A DNA stretch of 64,000 nt from JACVRX01 sp046726315 (GCA_046726315.1 JBKPAG010000016.1:10107-74106); one strand, 5' to 3'; counted from the first letter of the stretch, positions 51,175 through 59,989 are shown. Numbers and translations: made by a program. The notes: a model not told the origin generated them from the letters alone.

Positions 51175-52638
51175 ATGAACGGGACGGACCTGTTCCTGGT
51201 GGCGCTGGCCGCGCTGCTCGGCGTTGCCTTTGGGGCGTTGCTCGCCCGTGGGAGGTCCGTCCGGATCACCGTCGAGCGTGATGCCGCGCGGGCCGAGCGT
51301 GACGCCCTGCAAGCCAGCGTCGACACCGCCGCCGCCGGGCGGGCGGTAGCCGAGGAACGGCTGCGCGAGGCCGAGACTGATCGGGTTCGGCTCACCGCCG
51401 AGCTGACCCATGTTCACGCTGCGGCGGAGGACAAGCTTGCGCTGTTGCATGACGAGCAGGTCACGCTGGTCCGCGAGTTCGAACGCCTTTCGGCGCAAGC
51501 CCTGCGGGCTAACAACGAGCAGTTCCTGCAGCTGGCGGGTGAGCGGCTGAAGGGCCGCGACCAACAGGCGATCGCGGAGCTCAGCCAGCAGCGGCAGGCG
51601 GTCGACCAGCTGGTCAAGCCGCTCGCCGAGCAACTCGGCCGGGTTGAAGCCCAGCTCGTCGCCGTCGAGCACACTCGTACCGAGGCGTATGCGGAGCTTC
51701 GTGAACAAGTCCGCAGCATGAGCCAGACGTCCGAGCAGCTTCGGGTCGAGACCAGCCAGCTGGTCTCGGCATTACGGGCACCGCATGTGCGCGGCCGATG
51801 GGGCGAGATGCAACTGCGCCGAGTGGTCGAGGCAGCCGGCATGGTCGAACACTGCGACTTCGATGAGCAGGCCAGCGTGCGGACCGACGACGGCCTGCTG
51901 CGACCCGACCTCGTCGTCCGGATGGCCGGGGGGAAGAACGTCGTGGTCGACGCGAAGGTGCCCTTCGCTGGCTGGCTCGAGGCCATGGAAGCACGCGACG
52001 AGCGGCAGCGGGGCACTCGGCTCAAGGCGCACGTCCGCCACGTCAAGGACCACATCGACGGGCTCGCGGCCAAGAGGTATTGGGAGCACCTCGACCCCAC
52101 ACCGGAGTTCGTGGTGATGTTCGTCCCGGCCGAGGTCTTTCTCAACAGCGCACTGGAGGAGGAGCCGGCGCTGCTTGAATACGCCTTCGAGCGCAATGTG
52201 GTGATCGCCACCCCGCAGACGCTGGTGGCGCTGCTTCGCACGGTCGCGTACACCTGGCGCCAGGACGCCCTCGCCCGTAACGCTCAGGAGGTTCTCCGGC
52301 TCGGCCAAGACCTGCACGGACGGCTCGCCACGCTGGGTGGCCACGTGGGCAAGTTGGGCAACACGCTCAACTCCGCGATCCGCCAGTTCAACGCGACGGT
52401 GGGTTCCCTCGAGGGACGAGTGCTGGTGACGGCGCGCCGGTTCGCCGAGCTGAAGGTCGTCGACGACGTGCTGGCGACGCCGGCCCAGGTCGAGATCGTC
52501 GCCCGGCAGGTCCAGGCACCTGAGCTGGTGGCGGCGGCCACCGACGCGCTCGTCGCGATCGACGAGATCGAGACCGACGCCCGTTATGGCATCGACGGCC
52601 CACCGGTGCATCCGCGGCACCGCGAAACCGGCAGCTGA
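51175..52638 (+). CDS. rmuC: RmuC family DNA recombination protein
   Basis: A 487-residue protein with an N-terminal membrane helix (6-24), a long coiled coil (~30-190) and the RmuC nuclease-like domain with VRGRWGEMQLRRVVEAAGM, DLVVRMAGGKNVVVDAKVP and YAFERNVVIATPQTLVALL. RmuC proteins limit inversions at short inverted repeats. It converges on ispH, 15 bp away. Confidence 0.92.
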   Translation: MNGTDLFLVALAALLGVAFGALLARGRSVRITVERDAARAERDALQASVDTAAAGRAVAEERLREAETDRVRLTAELTHVHAAAEDKLALLHDEQVTLVREFERLSAQALRANNEQFLQLAGERLKGRDQQAIAELSQQRQAVDQLVKPLAEQLGRVEAQLVAVEHTRTEAYAELREQVRSMSQTSEQLRVETSQLVSALRAPHVRGRWGEMQLRRVVEAAGMVEHCDFDEQASVRTDDGLLRPDLVVRMAGGKNVVVDAKVPFAGWLEAMEARDERQRGTRLKAHVRHVKDHIDGLAAKRYWEHLDPTPEFVVMFVPAEVFLNSALEEEPALLEYAFERNVVIATPQTLVALLRTVAYTWRQDALARNAQEVLRLGQDLHGRLATLGGHVGKLGNTLNSAIRQFNATVGSLEGRVLVTARRFAELKVVDDVLATPAQVEIVARQVQAPELVAAATDALVAIDEIETDARYGIDGPPVHPRHRETGS

Positions 52639-52653
52639 GCCTTTGGCGCAGTG

Positions 52654-53619
52654 TCAGCCCGCCGGTGCCGCCTTGAGATCCCGACGAAGCTCTCTGGGCA
52701 GCGAGAAGATCAGCGACTCTTCGGTGGTTCGGTGCTCTTGCACGATGGGGAATCCGCGTTCCGCCAGCCAGGCGATCACGCCCTGCACGAGGTCTTCGGG
52801 CACCGATGCCCCGCTGGTCAGTCCGACGGTTGAAACGCCATCGAGCCAGGCTGGGTCGATCTCGGCGGCGTTGTCGATGCGGTACGCCGCACCGGCGCCG
52901 GCATCCAACGCGACTTCGACCAACCGGACCGAGTTCGACGAGTTTCGCGATCCGACGACGAGCACCAATTCAGACTCGGCGGCGATTTCCTTGACCGCGA
53001 CCTGACGGTTCTGGGTCGCATAGCAAATGTCGTCGCTGGGCGGACTGATCAACTCCGGGAAACGCTCCCGAAGTCTCGTCACGGTCTCGTACGTCTCGTC
53101 GACCGACAGCGTTGTCTGGGAGAGCCAGACCACCCTGTCGGGGTCACGCACCTGCACGTCCGCGACGTCGGAAGGGCTCTGCACGATCTGGATGTGTTCT
53201 GGTGCTTCACCGAGGGTGCCCTCGATCTCCTCATGACCCTGGTGTCCGATCAGCACGATGTCGAGATCGTCTTTCGCGAACCGCTTGGCCTCGTTGTGCA
53301 CCTTCGTTACCAGCGGGCAGGTGGCATCGATCGTGCGCAGCCCACGACGCGTTGCCTCGACGTGCACCTCCGGCGACACCCCATGCGCGGAGAACACCAC
53401 GAGCGCGCCTTCGGGCACCTCGGACAGCTGCTCCACGAAGACCGCGCCGCGCTGTTCAAGATGCTCTACGACGTATTTGTTGTGCACGATCTGCTTGCGA
53501 ACGTAGACGGGTGCTCCATGCAGGTCGAGGGCCTTCTCGACGGTCACGACGGCACGGTCGACGCCCGCGCAGTAGCCACGTGGCGACGCCAGCAGGACTC
53601 GCCCGGGCGCGACACTCAT
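52654..53619 (-). CDS. ispH: 4-hydroxy-3-methylbut-2-enyl diphosphate reductase
   Basis: Iron-sulfur enzyme giving IPP and DMAPP at the end of the MEP pathway; 321 residues. Cluster cysteines are Cys17 in PRGYCAGVDRA, one in DATCPLVTKVHNEA and one in ICYATQNRQ; VLVVGSRNSSNSVRL is also typical. ATG 53619 is chosen over ATG 53628 because TAGCAT lies exactly 7 nt before it. Its promoter overlaps that of divergent xseA. Confidence 0.95.
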   Translation of the reverse strand: MSVAPGRVLLASPRGYCAGVDRAVVTVEKALDLHGAPVYVRKQIVHNKYVVEHLEQRGAVFVEQLSEVPEGALVVFSAHGVSPEVHVEATRRGLRTIDATCPLVTKVHNEAKRFAKDDLDIVLIGHQGHEEIEGTLGEAPEHIQIVQSPSDVADVQVRDPDRVVWLSQTTLSVDETYETVTRLRERFPELISPPSDDICYATQNRQVAVKEIAAESELVLVVGSRNSSNSVRLVEVALDAGAGAAYRIDNAAEIDPAWLDGVSTVGLTSGASVPEDLVQGVIAWLAERGFPIVQEHRTTEESLIFSLPRELRRDLKAAPAG

Positions 53620-53626
53620 GGCCACC

Positions 53627-53650
53627 ATGCTAGGTGTCGGCCGGTAGCGT
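53627..53650. promoter_or_regulatory. Overlapping divergent leaderless promoters of ispH and xseA
   Basis: Minus-strand TAGCAT (53632-53627) sits 7 nt before ispH ATG 53619; plus-strand TAGCGT (53645-53650) sits 7 nt before xseA GTG 53658. Only 12 bp separate the two -10 boxes, so the -35 region of each lies over the start of the other gene. Confidence 0.55.
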
Positions 53651-53657
53651 GCGCCGG

Positions 53658-54887
53658 GTGGCGCTGCAGACCTCGCCCGAGAAGCCGGCTCCCGTCCGCG
53701 TGATCTCGCAGGCCATCGGCGGCTGGATCGGCCGGCTGGGGGCCGTGTGGGTGGAAGGCCAGGTCGCCCAGCTGACCCGGCGGCCGGGCACTCAAACCGC
53801 GTTTCTCACCCTGCGTGACCTCGCAGCCGACTTGTCATTGCAGGTCACGTGCCCGCGTCAGGTGCTCGACCCGGTGGAGCCACCGATCATTGAAGGCGCT
53901 CGCGTCGTCGTCCATGCTCAGCCGTCGTGGTATTACACGCGCGGAACCCTGTCGTTGGCCGCCGACGAGATCCGCCAGGTGGGCCTCGGCGAGTTGCTGG
54001 CTCGCATCGAGCGACTCCGGGGTGTCCTCGCAGCCGAAGGCCTGTTCGCACCGCAGCGGAAGCGCCCGTTGCCGTTCCTGCCCCGGGTCGTGGGCCTGAT
54101 CTGCGGCCGTGATTCGGCGGCAGAGCACGACGTCTTGCAGAATGCCCGCCGACGGTGGCCTGCAGTCAGGTTTCGGGTCATGGACGTGGCCGTCCAGGGC
54201 CCGTCGGCGGTGATCCAGGTTGTCGACGCGTTGCGTGCGCTCGACCGGGACGCCGAGGTCGATGTGATCGTCCTCGCCCGGGGCGGCGGATCGGTCGAGG
54301 ACCTGCTTCCGTTCTCGGACGAGACACTGGTGCGGGCCGTGGCCGGGGCCCGGACTCCGGTCGTCAGCGCCATCGGCCACGAAGGCGATGCTCCACTGGT
54401 CGACTACGTCGCCGACGTCCGGGCGTCGACTCCGACCGATGCAGCCAAGCGCATCGTGCCCGATCTGGACGAGGAGACAGAACGGGCCCACCGGGCTCGA
54501 GATCGTCTCCGCGCTGCGCTGAAGCAACGGCTCGACCGGGACGCGACCGCGCTGGCTGCACTGCGCTCACGACCGGTTCTGGCGGACCCGATTGCTGGTC
54601 TACACATCCGCGAAGGACAGCTCGCCGACCTGCGTGCCCGGGCCCGGCGGTCTCTGCGGCACAGCCTGGATCGAGCGGCAGCAGACGTCGAACACACCCG
54701 GGCCCGGGTCCGGACGCTCTCGCCGGCCGCAACCTTGGACCGCGGGTATGCGGTGGTGCAGCGCCGCGACGGATCGATCGTACGTGAGCCGGCCGACGTG
54801 GCCTTGGGCGATGCTCTGCGGATCCGGTTGGCCCGGGGCGAGATTACGGTCACGGTGAGCGGGGGCGCACTTGATGGTGGTGGTTAG
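53658..54887 (+). CDS. xseA: Exodeoxyribonuclease VII large subunit
   Basis: A 409-residue protein with an N-terminal OB fold (WIGRLGAVWVEGQVAQLTRRPG), catalytic domain motifs LICGRDSAAEHD, ARGGGSVEDLLPFSDETLVRAV and GHEGDAPLVDYVADVRASTPTDAA, and a coiled-coil end. It degrades single-stranded DNA with XseB, whose gene is 0.4 kb downstream. Its TAG stop overlaps the stop of a convergent small gene. Confidence 0.95.
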   Translation: MALQTSPEKPAPVRVISQAIGGWIGRLGAVWVEGQVAQLTRRPGTQTAFLTLRDLAADLSLQVTCPRQVLDPVEPPIIEGARVVVHAQPSWYYTRGTLSLAADEIRQVGLGELLARIERLRGVLAAEGLFAPQRKRPLPFLPRVVGLICGRDSAAEHDVLQNARRRWPAVRFRVMDVAVQGPSAVIQVVDALRALDRDAEVDVIVLARGGGSVEDLLPFSDETLVRAVAGARTPVVSAIGHEGDAPLVDYVADVRASTPTDAAKRIVPDLDEETERAHRARDRLRAALKQRLDRDATALAALRSRPVLADPIAGLHIREGQLADLRARARRSLRHSLDRAAADVEHTRARVRTLSPAATLDRGYAVVQRRDGSIVREPADVALGDALRIRLARGEITVTVSGGALDGGG

Positions 54888-55156
54888 TCGCCCGGCCAGG
54901 TCCCGGTGAGCTTGCGGAACGCTTCGGCGCCACCCCGGTTGATGACAGCTCGGACAACGGCGAAGATCGCACCCTGCACCGCGGCAGCCAAAATGACCTC
55001 CCGCCAGGGATACTCCTGTTGCAACGGGTCAGGCGCCTCGTCCTCGTGGGAGACGCGCTTCCACAACTGGCCGAACACCATGTGTGCGATGGCCCCAGCG
55101 ATGACGCCCGCGAGGAGTCCTACCGGCTTGTACGCAACCTTGGCGGCCGTGCTCAT
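54884..55156 (-). CDS. DUF4235 membrane protein
   Basis: A 90-residue protein with two transmembrane stretches (about 12-32 and 52-70) and the DUF4235 pattern KPVGLLAGVIAGAIAHMVF and WREVILAAAVQGAIFAVVRA. Function unknown. It is inserted between xseA and xseB on the other strand; the TTAG at 54884-54887 provides its TAA and the TAG of xseA. Confidence 0.85.
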   Translation of the reverse strand: MSTAAKVAYKPVGLLAGVIAGAIAHMVFGQLWKRVSHEDEAPDPLQQEYPWREVILAAAVQGAIFAVVRAVINRGGAEAFRKLTGTWPGD

Positions 55157-55285
55157 CGGCGCTCCTTCACGACAACGGGTCCCCTATCCGAACGTAGCGA
55201 CAGTCCAGATATGTGCTGCCTACCCCAAGTGGAATACCGCTACTCACTCCGCCCAGCCCAGGGAAAATAGTCGGGGTGGTCATAC

Positions 55286-55291
55286 TAGGGT
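55286..55291 (+). promoter_or_regulatory. -10 box of leaderless xseB promoter
   Basis: TAGGGT, 7 nt, GTG 55299. xseB therefore has its own promoter although xseA lies upstream. Confidence 0.5.
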
Positions 55292-55298
55292 GGCCGCC

Positions 55299-55541
55299 GT
55301 GGTCACAACACCAGCAAGCGCGCCGGTCGAGGACTCGGAACCGACATATGAGCAGGCGCGGGACGAGCTGGTGCAGATCGTGGCCCAGCTCGAAGCCGGT
55401 GGCACGACGCTCGAGCAGTCCCTCGCGCTGTGGCAGCGAGGAGAGGACCTGGCGAGTCTGTGCGAGCGATACCTCGACGCAGCGCGGGCCCGGTTGGACG
55501 CCGCGACGACAGGGACCGACACTGGTTCTCAGGCTGGGTAG
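55299..55541 (+). CDS. xseB: Exodeoxyribonuclease VII small subunit
   Basis: An 80-residue helical protein with YEQARDELVQIVAQLEAGGTTLEQSLALWQRGEDLASLCERYL, the full family pattern. It binds the XseA coiled coil. Its end overlaps that of convergent modC by 13 bp. Confidence 0.93.
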   Translation: MVTTPASAPVEDSEPTYEQARDELVQIVAQLEAGGTTLEQSLALWQRGEDLASLCERYLDAARARLDAATTGTDTGSQAG

Positions 55542-56581
55542 ACAGTGATCTCGGTTGCCTTCACCGACGACCACACAGCATGTCCTGACTCGAGCGAGAG
55601 TTCGGCCACAGCCAGGGGCGTGACATCAGCCAGCAACGACACTGGGCCGTCGACCGTGACTCGGACGAGGTCGCCATGCTGCTCGACATCCGAGATCACT
55701 CCTCGCCATGCGTTACGGGCCGAGCCCTCCGGACGAGTCAGGCTCAGCGTCACCGCTGACGGTGGAAATGCCATGTACACCGGACCAGCAGCATCATGCG
55801 CCAGAGCGACAGACGCCTCGCCGGACACTCTTGCTGTCCGCCCGCTGGCATCGCCGCGCAGCAGGTTCAGGCCGACGACCCGGGCGATGTACTCGGTGCG
55901 CGGTCGGCGCGCCAGCTCCGTCGGCGGCCCGTGCTGAACCGCCAGCCCGTTCTCCAGGACGACGATCCGGTCGGCGAGGACCAATGCCTCCACCGGGTCA
56001 TGGGTGACCAGCAGAGTCGTTCCACCAAAATCGGCGAGGTGGCGCCGCAGGTCGGCCCGGACCACCGGACGGGTGCCTGCGTCCAGCGCAGCCAGTGGCT
56101 CGTCGAGTAGCAGGATTCGCGGCTGCACCGCCAACGCGCGGGCGAGCGCCACCCGCTGTGCCTGGCCACCGGACAGGGCGTCCGGACGCCGTCGAGACAG
56201 TTCCGCGACACCCAACCGCGCCAGCCACGACGCCGCCTCCGTGCGAGAGTCGTCGCGACGCATGCCACGGGCACGCAGCCCGAAGGCGACGTTCTCCAAC
56301 ACCGAGAGATGAGGGAACAGCAGGTAGTCCTGGAGGACCATTCCGACCTGGCGTTGTTGGGGGACTAGATGGACTCCGGCGCTCGTGTCGAGCAAGGCGA
56401 CGCCGTCGGAGACGACCCGACCGTCAGCAGGCCGGAGAAGACCCGCGATCACCCCCAGCACGGTCGACTTCCCGGCGCCGTTGGGACCGAGCAGCACGAC
56501 AACCTCGCCGTTGTCGACGGATAGCGCTACGTCCAGGCGAAAGCCATCTCTGGTCATCGAGATGTTTGCGGAGAGGCTCAT
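55529..56581 (-). CDS. modC: Molybdate ABC transporter ATP-binding protein
   Basis: A 350-residue ATPase: Walker A GPNGAGKST, signature LSGGQAQRVALARALAV, Walker B ILLLDEPLAALDAGT, switch His VTHD, and a C-terminal TOBE-like region (~260-350) typical of ModC. ATG 56581 overlaps the modB stop by ATGA. Confidence 0.9.
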   Translation of the reverse strand: MSLSANISMTRDGFRLDVALSVDNGEVVVLLGPNGAGKSTVLGVIAGLLRPADGRVVSDGVALLDTSAGVHLVPQQRQVGMVLQDYLLFPHLSVLENVAFGLRARGMRRDDSRTEAASWLARLGVAELSRRRPDALSGGQAQRVALARALAVQPRILLLDEPLAALDAGTRPVVRADLRRHLADFGGTTLLVTHDPVEALVLADRIVVLENGLAVQHGPPTELARRPRTEYIARVVGLNLLRGDASGRTARVSGEASVALAHDAAGPVYMAFPPSAVTLSLTRPEGSARNAWRGVISDVEQHGDLVRVTVDGPVSLLADVTPLAVAELSLESGHAVWSSVKATEITVYPA

Positions 56582-57387
56582 CCGGTCCGCACCCACCGGT
56601 CGCGCAGGGATACCAACACGGCCACCGAGACGATGATCATCAGCAGACTGAGGACGATGGCGGTCTCCACGTCGCCCGAGTTGATGGCCGCGTAAGCCGC
56701 CACCGGCATGGTGCGGGTCGTGCCGGGATAGCTGCCCGCGAACGTCACCGTGGCGCCGAACTCGCCGAGCGCACGCGCCCAGCACAGGACGGCGCCGGCG
56801 AACACGCCAGGAGCCACGGCAGGGAGGGTGACCCGGCGGAACGTGGTCCATCCCGACGCACCCAGGGTGGCGGCGACGTCCTCGAACCGGCGGTCGGACG
56901 TTCGCAGCGCACCCTCGACTGCCACGACGAGAAACGGCATTGCCACAAAGGACTGTGCCATCACCACGGCCGCCGTGGTGAACGGCAGCGAAATGCCGAA
57001 CGTTTCGTAGAGCCATTCACCCAGCAGGCCTCGTCGGCCGAAGGTCACGAGCAGGGCCACCCCGCCGATCACCGGCGGTAGCACCAGTGGGACGGTGACC
57101 AGTCCGCGCAGCAATGACCGGCCCGCCAGCTCGGACCGGGCGAGCAGCCAGGCGATCGGCACACCGCAGACGAGACACACGACCGTGGTGATCGCTGCCG
57201 TCGTCAGCGACAGGCGCAGCGCGCTCAGGACGTCGGGCGAGCCGAGGATCTGCCAAAGCTGGCTCCACGGCACCCGGGCGGCGAGCCCAACCAGCGGCAG
57301 GAGTAACAACGCGAGCCCGGCAACCGAAGGGATGGCCAGCCCGACCGGCACTCGGACATCGGCTCGCCCGGCCTGGTACCGAGTCAC
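56578..57387 (-). CDS. modB: Molybdate ABC transporter permease
   Basis: A 269-residue permease with six transmembrane helices and an EAA loop VAATLGASGWTTFRRVTLPAVAPG; the YPGTTRTMPVAAYAAINSGD tail is characteristic of ModB/CysT-type permeases. It follows modA after 6 bp. Confidence 0.9.
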   Translation of the reverse strand: MTRYQAGRADVRVPVGLAIPSVAGLALLLLPLVGLAARVPWSQLWQILGSPDVLSALRLSLTTAAITTVVCLVCGVPIAWLLARSELAGRSLLRGLVTVPLVLPPVIGGVALLVTFGRRGLLGEWLYETFGISLPFTTAAVVMAQSFVAMPFLVVAVEGALRTSDRRFEDVAATLGASGWTTFRRVTLPAVAPGVFAGAVLCWARALGEFGATVTFAGSYPGTTRTMPVAAYAAINSGDVETAIVLSLLMIIVSVAVLVSLRDRWVRTG

Positions 57388-57393
57388 GTGAGG

Positions 57394-58176
57394 TCACGGC
57401 TCCAGGAATCCAGCATCGGCGAGGATGGCTTGCCCGGGTTCGCCGGTGATCGCATCGACGACAACGCGGGCCCCGTCGGGGTTGGAAGCGTCCACAAGGA
57501 CAGCGACCGGGTACTCGTTGAGTACCTCGGCCGCTTCAGGAACCTCGATGGTCTTGACCGCGTCGCCTGCTGCCGCAGCATCGGTGCGGTACACCAGAGC
57601 GGCGTCGACCTCCCCCAGCGAGACCAGTGATGCTGCCTCCTTGACGTCACTCGCGAGCGTGTCGGGTTCGGCTCTGGCTCCAGCCGCCGCGAGCAGCTTC
57701 TCCGACGCCGCGCCGCAGGGCACTATTGGCTCGCAGATGGCGATTCGCAGCTCGGGTCGGGCCAGATCAGCCAAGCCCCTGACCCCGCCTGGGTTGCCGG
57801 CCGGAACGGCCAGCGTGAGGGTGTTGCGGGCGAACGCCTCTGGGGCACCTTCGACGGCGCCGCCGGCGACCGCCTTGTCCATTGTCCGGGTGTCGGCCGT
57901 CGCCAGCACGTCGGCCGGCGCTCCGGCGAGCACCTGCTCTACCAATCCCGAGCTCGGACCGAACGAGAACACGACTTCCAGGCCCGGATTCTCGGCCGCG
58001 AGCTGCTCACCCAGGATCTGGAACGACTCAGTCAGCGACGCCGCCGCCAGAACCGTCACCGTCCCTGCGGCCGACGGGGTTGTCAGCGCTTCTTCGTCCG
58101 GGTTGCTGTCACTGCCGCAGGACGCGAGCAGGGCGGCACCGAGGCCCCCGGCGGCCAACGCAGCAAACGTGTTCAC
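57394..58176 (-). CDS. modA: Molybdate-binding lipoprotein
   Basis: A 260-residue periplasmic-type binding protein with signal peptide and lipobox LLASC (Cys20). VTVLAAASLTESFQ and FSFGPSSGLVEQVLAGAPADVLATAD carry the oxyanion-binding Ser residues expected of ModA. ATG 58176 overlaps the regulator stop by ATGA. Confidence 0.9.
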   Translation of the reverse strand: MNTFAALAAGGLGAALLASCGSDSNPDEEALTTPSAAGTVTVLAAASLTESFQILGEQLAAENPGLEVVFSFGPSSGLVEQVLAGAPADVLATADTRTMDKAVAGGAVEGAPEAFARNTLTLAVPAGNPGGVRGLADLARPELRIAICEPIVPCGAASEKLLAAAGARAEPDTLASDVKEAASLVSLGEVDAALVYRTDAAAAGDAVKTIEVPEAAEVLNEYPVAVLVDASNPDGARVVVDAITGEPGQAILADAGFLEP

Positions 58177-58577
58177 GATCCGCCTGCGGGAACGTCGACA
58201 ACCACCACGGTGGCCTTGACCGACGCTATCGCCACTACGCCGACCTCGAGACCGAGTTCGTCGGCCGCTTCCCGGCTCATCAACGACACCACGCGATGCG
58301 GGCCGGCCTGGATCTCGACCTGGGCCATGACACCATCGCGCCGAACGTCGGTGACGACGCCTGGGAAATGGTTCCGCGCAGACTCCCGGGGCAATGGGAG
58401 CGGGGACTCGGCGGGGACGATCTCACGAGCGACCCGAGCCAGCTCGGGGCCGTCGATCACCAGCCGGCCGACGTCGTCGTGGGTCAGTGCGACGCGACCG
58501 GCGTCGGCCCAGCGGCGCAGTGAGTCGTCACTGACGCCGAGCAGCCGCGCAGCATCAGCGATCCGATGATGCGGCAC
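58173..58577 (-). CDS. Molybdate-type regulator: helix-turn-helix plus TOBE/Mop domain
   Basis: A 134-residue protein with a MerR/excisionase-like helix-turn-helix at 2-30 (HHRIADAARLLGVSDDSLRRW) and a Mop/TOBE domain at 67-134 (NHFPGVVTDVRRDGVMAQVEI to VVAIASVKATVVVVDVPA) that should bind molybdate. First gene of the operon, leaderless from GTG 58577. It probably represses or activates its own promoter through the palindrome just upstream. Confidence 0.85.
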   Translation of the reverse strand: MPHHRIADAARLLGVSDDSLRRWADAGRVALTHDDVGRLVIDGPELARVAREIVPAESPLPLPRESARNHFPGVVTDVRRDGVMAQVEIQAGPHRVVSLMSREAADELGLEVGVVAIASVKATVVVVDVPAGGS

Positions 58578-58584
58578 GTTCGAC

Positions 58585-58607
58585 AGTCTAACTCCGCATC
58601 TGCGGAG
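58585..58607 (-). promoter_or_regulatory. mod operon promoter with spacer palindrome
   Basis: TAGACT at 58590-58585 lies 7 nt before GTG 58577. A perfect 16-bp inverted repeat with a 2-bp centre, CTCCGCATCTGCGGAG (58592-58607, plus strand), fills all but one base of the spacer upstream of the -10. A poor -35 (TGCGTC) would follow. This is where MerR-type regulators bind. Confidence 0.6.
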
Positions 58608-58684
58608 GACGCAGCCTAGGACAGGCAGCATTCATGGAACCGTGAACTCGACGACTGCGGCACCGCGCTCGTCGGCTGGCACCG

Positions 58685-58867
58685 TCAGGGAGCGACCGCC
58701 TCGAGTGCCTGCTCAAGGATGTCCCGCAGGTATGGCTGCGCGAATTGCCAGAGCACCGCGACGATTCCGGCTGTCATGATCGTGATCAGCACCCAGCCCG
58801 GGACGTCGCCTCGCTCGCTTCGTATCGGCAATCGTCTGCGACAGTGGTAGACGCATCTGTGAATCAC
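58685..58867 (-). CDS. Small Tad-locus-type membrane protein
   Basis: A 60-residue protein with a basic head, then RGDVPGWVLITIMTAGIVAVLWQF and an amphipathic tail. Proteins with RGDVPGW followed by one membrane helix are found in actinobacterial Tad/Flp pilus loci next to TadE genes. GAGGAGAG lies 7 nt before GTG 58867. No other intact tad gene is near, so this may be an orphan. Confidence 0.45.
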   Translation of the reverse strand: MIHRCVYHCRRRLPIRSERGDVPGWVLITIMTAGIVAVLWQFAQPYLRDILEQALEAVAP

Positions 58868-58902
58868 GTGCGGCTCTCCTCGCCAGTCGGGAACCCGTCG
58901 GG

Positions 58903-59013
58903 TTACGGGACAATGGAGCTGATCTGGACCAGCCCCGTGTAGAGGGCGAACATGATCGTCACCGACAACACGAGGAAGACCACCGGGATCACGTGCCCCA
59001 CACTCGCTCGCAC
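58903..59013 (-). CDS. Very small membrane peptide or gene remnant
   Basis: A 36-codon frame from GTG 59013 encodes SVGHVIPVVFLVLSVTIMF and one long membrane helix before TAA at 58903. It precedes the Tad-type small protein. It may be a real pilus-locus peptide or the tail of a decayed gene. Confidence 0.3.
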   Translation of the reverse strand: MRASVGHVIPVVFLVLSVTIMFALYTGLVQISSIVP

Positions 59014-59180
59014 CCCGAGATCCGGACGTTGGCTATGAGCCCTCGGAGATCGCTTCGGACGTCCTTGGCGAACTCGCGGCTGTTCACCGGGTTAATCGTT
59101 AGGCCCCGCGGCTGACCACGGTTCGTGTGCACCATGACAGGCGTCGGCCACGCGCCCTTGAGGGCAGTGGCCAGGCTCAT
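58989..59180 (-). CDS. Possible PH-domain-like fragment
   Basis: A 63-codon frame with TPVMVHTNRGQPRGLTINPV and a following helix that resembles the end of bacterial PH-domain (YcxB/YdbT-like) proteins. It lacks an N-terminal part and has no ribosome site, so it is more likely a remnant than a gene. Confidence 0.25.
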   Translation of the reverse strand: MSLATALKGAWPTPVMVHTNRGQPRGLTINPVNSREFAKDVRSDLRGLIANVRISGCERVWGT

Positions 59181-59386
59181 CCGTGCATCTCGCTCAACGT
59201 GGTGACCGTCTAAGGAATCCGGTGCAGTCGCTCCGGAACCGTCTGGCTGTCGGATAGCTCACAACCGGCGTACCAGAAAGTCCTCGAAAGAAGTCCGGGA
59301 AGCGGTGTCGGATCGGGGCTGAGGTGTTCGTAGCGGGGGTGAGAGGCCGCCCACGAGGGGGCCCCAACGAGAAGGGAACCGCGATC

Positions 59387-59989
59387 ATGAAACTGACGAC
59401 CACCACGCAGGTCTCCGTCGATGGAGTGATGCAGGGGCCCGGCGGGCCGGACGAGGACGAGCGCGGCGTATTCGAGCGCGGCGGATGGGCACACTTCGAC
59501 AACGAAGCCGCGACGGTCATTGACGAGATCTACCAGCGCGCCGACGCGTTCCTGTTCGGCCGGCGGACCTACGAGCTCTTCGCCGGCTCCTGGGGAACGT
59601 GGGCCGACCCGGGCGACAGCCCGATCTGGACGGCGTTGAACACGCAGCCCAAGTACGTCGCATCGACCACGCTCACCGACCCGCGGTGGGCGGACACGAC
59701 CGTCCTCTCCGGTGACCTCGCGGCGGCCATCGGCGAGCTGCGAGCCAAGCCGGGCGGTGAGCTGCAGGTGCACGGCAGCGGCGCCCTGACCCGGTGGCTG
59801 CTCGAGAACGACCTCGTCGACGAGATGAATCTGCTCATCGTCCCGGTCGTCGTCGGCCAGGGCACGCGGCTGTTCCCCGACAACGGCCCGGACATAGCGC
59901 TTGACCTGGTCGACTCGCGAGCCACCACGAAGGGGGTAACGATCCAGGTCTACCGGCCGGCCGGGCGCCCGCAGTATGCAACCGGCTGA
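59387..59989 (+). CDS. Dihydrofolate reductase-fold protein (RibD C-terminal family)
   Basis: A 200-residue NADPH-binding reductase family protein starting MKLTTTTQVSVDGVMQGPGG with DAFLFGRRTYELFAGSW and GELQVHGSGALTRWLLENDLVDEMNLL. Substrate unknown; such stand-alone RibD_C proteins are common and often near sigma factors, none of which is seen. GAAGGGA precedes ATG 59387. Confidence 0.85.
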   Translation: MKLTTTTQVSVDGVMQGPGGPDEDERGVFERGGWAHFDNEAATVIDEIYQRADAFLFGRRTYELFAGSWGTWADPGDSPIWTALNTQPKYVASTTLTDPRWADTTVLSGDLAAAIGELRAKPGGELQVHGSGALTRWLLENDLVDEMNLLIVPVVVGQGTRLFPDNGPDIALDLVDSRATTKGVTIQVYRPAGRPQYATG

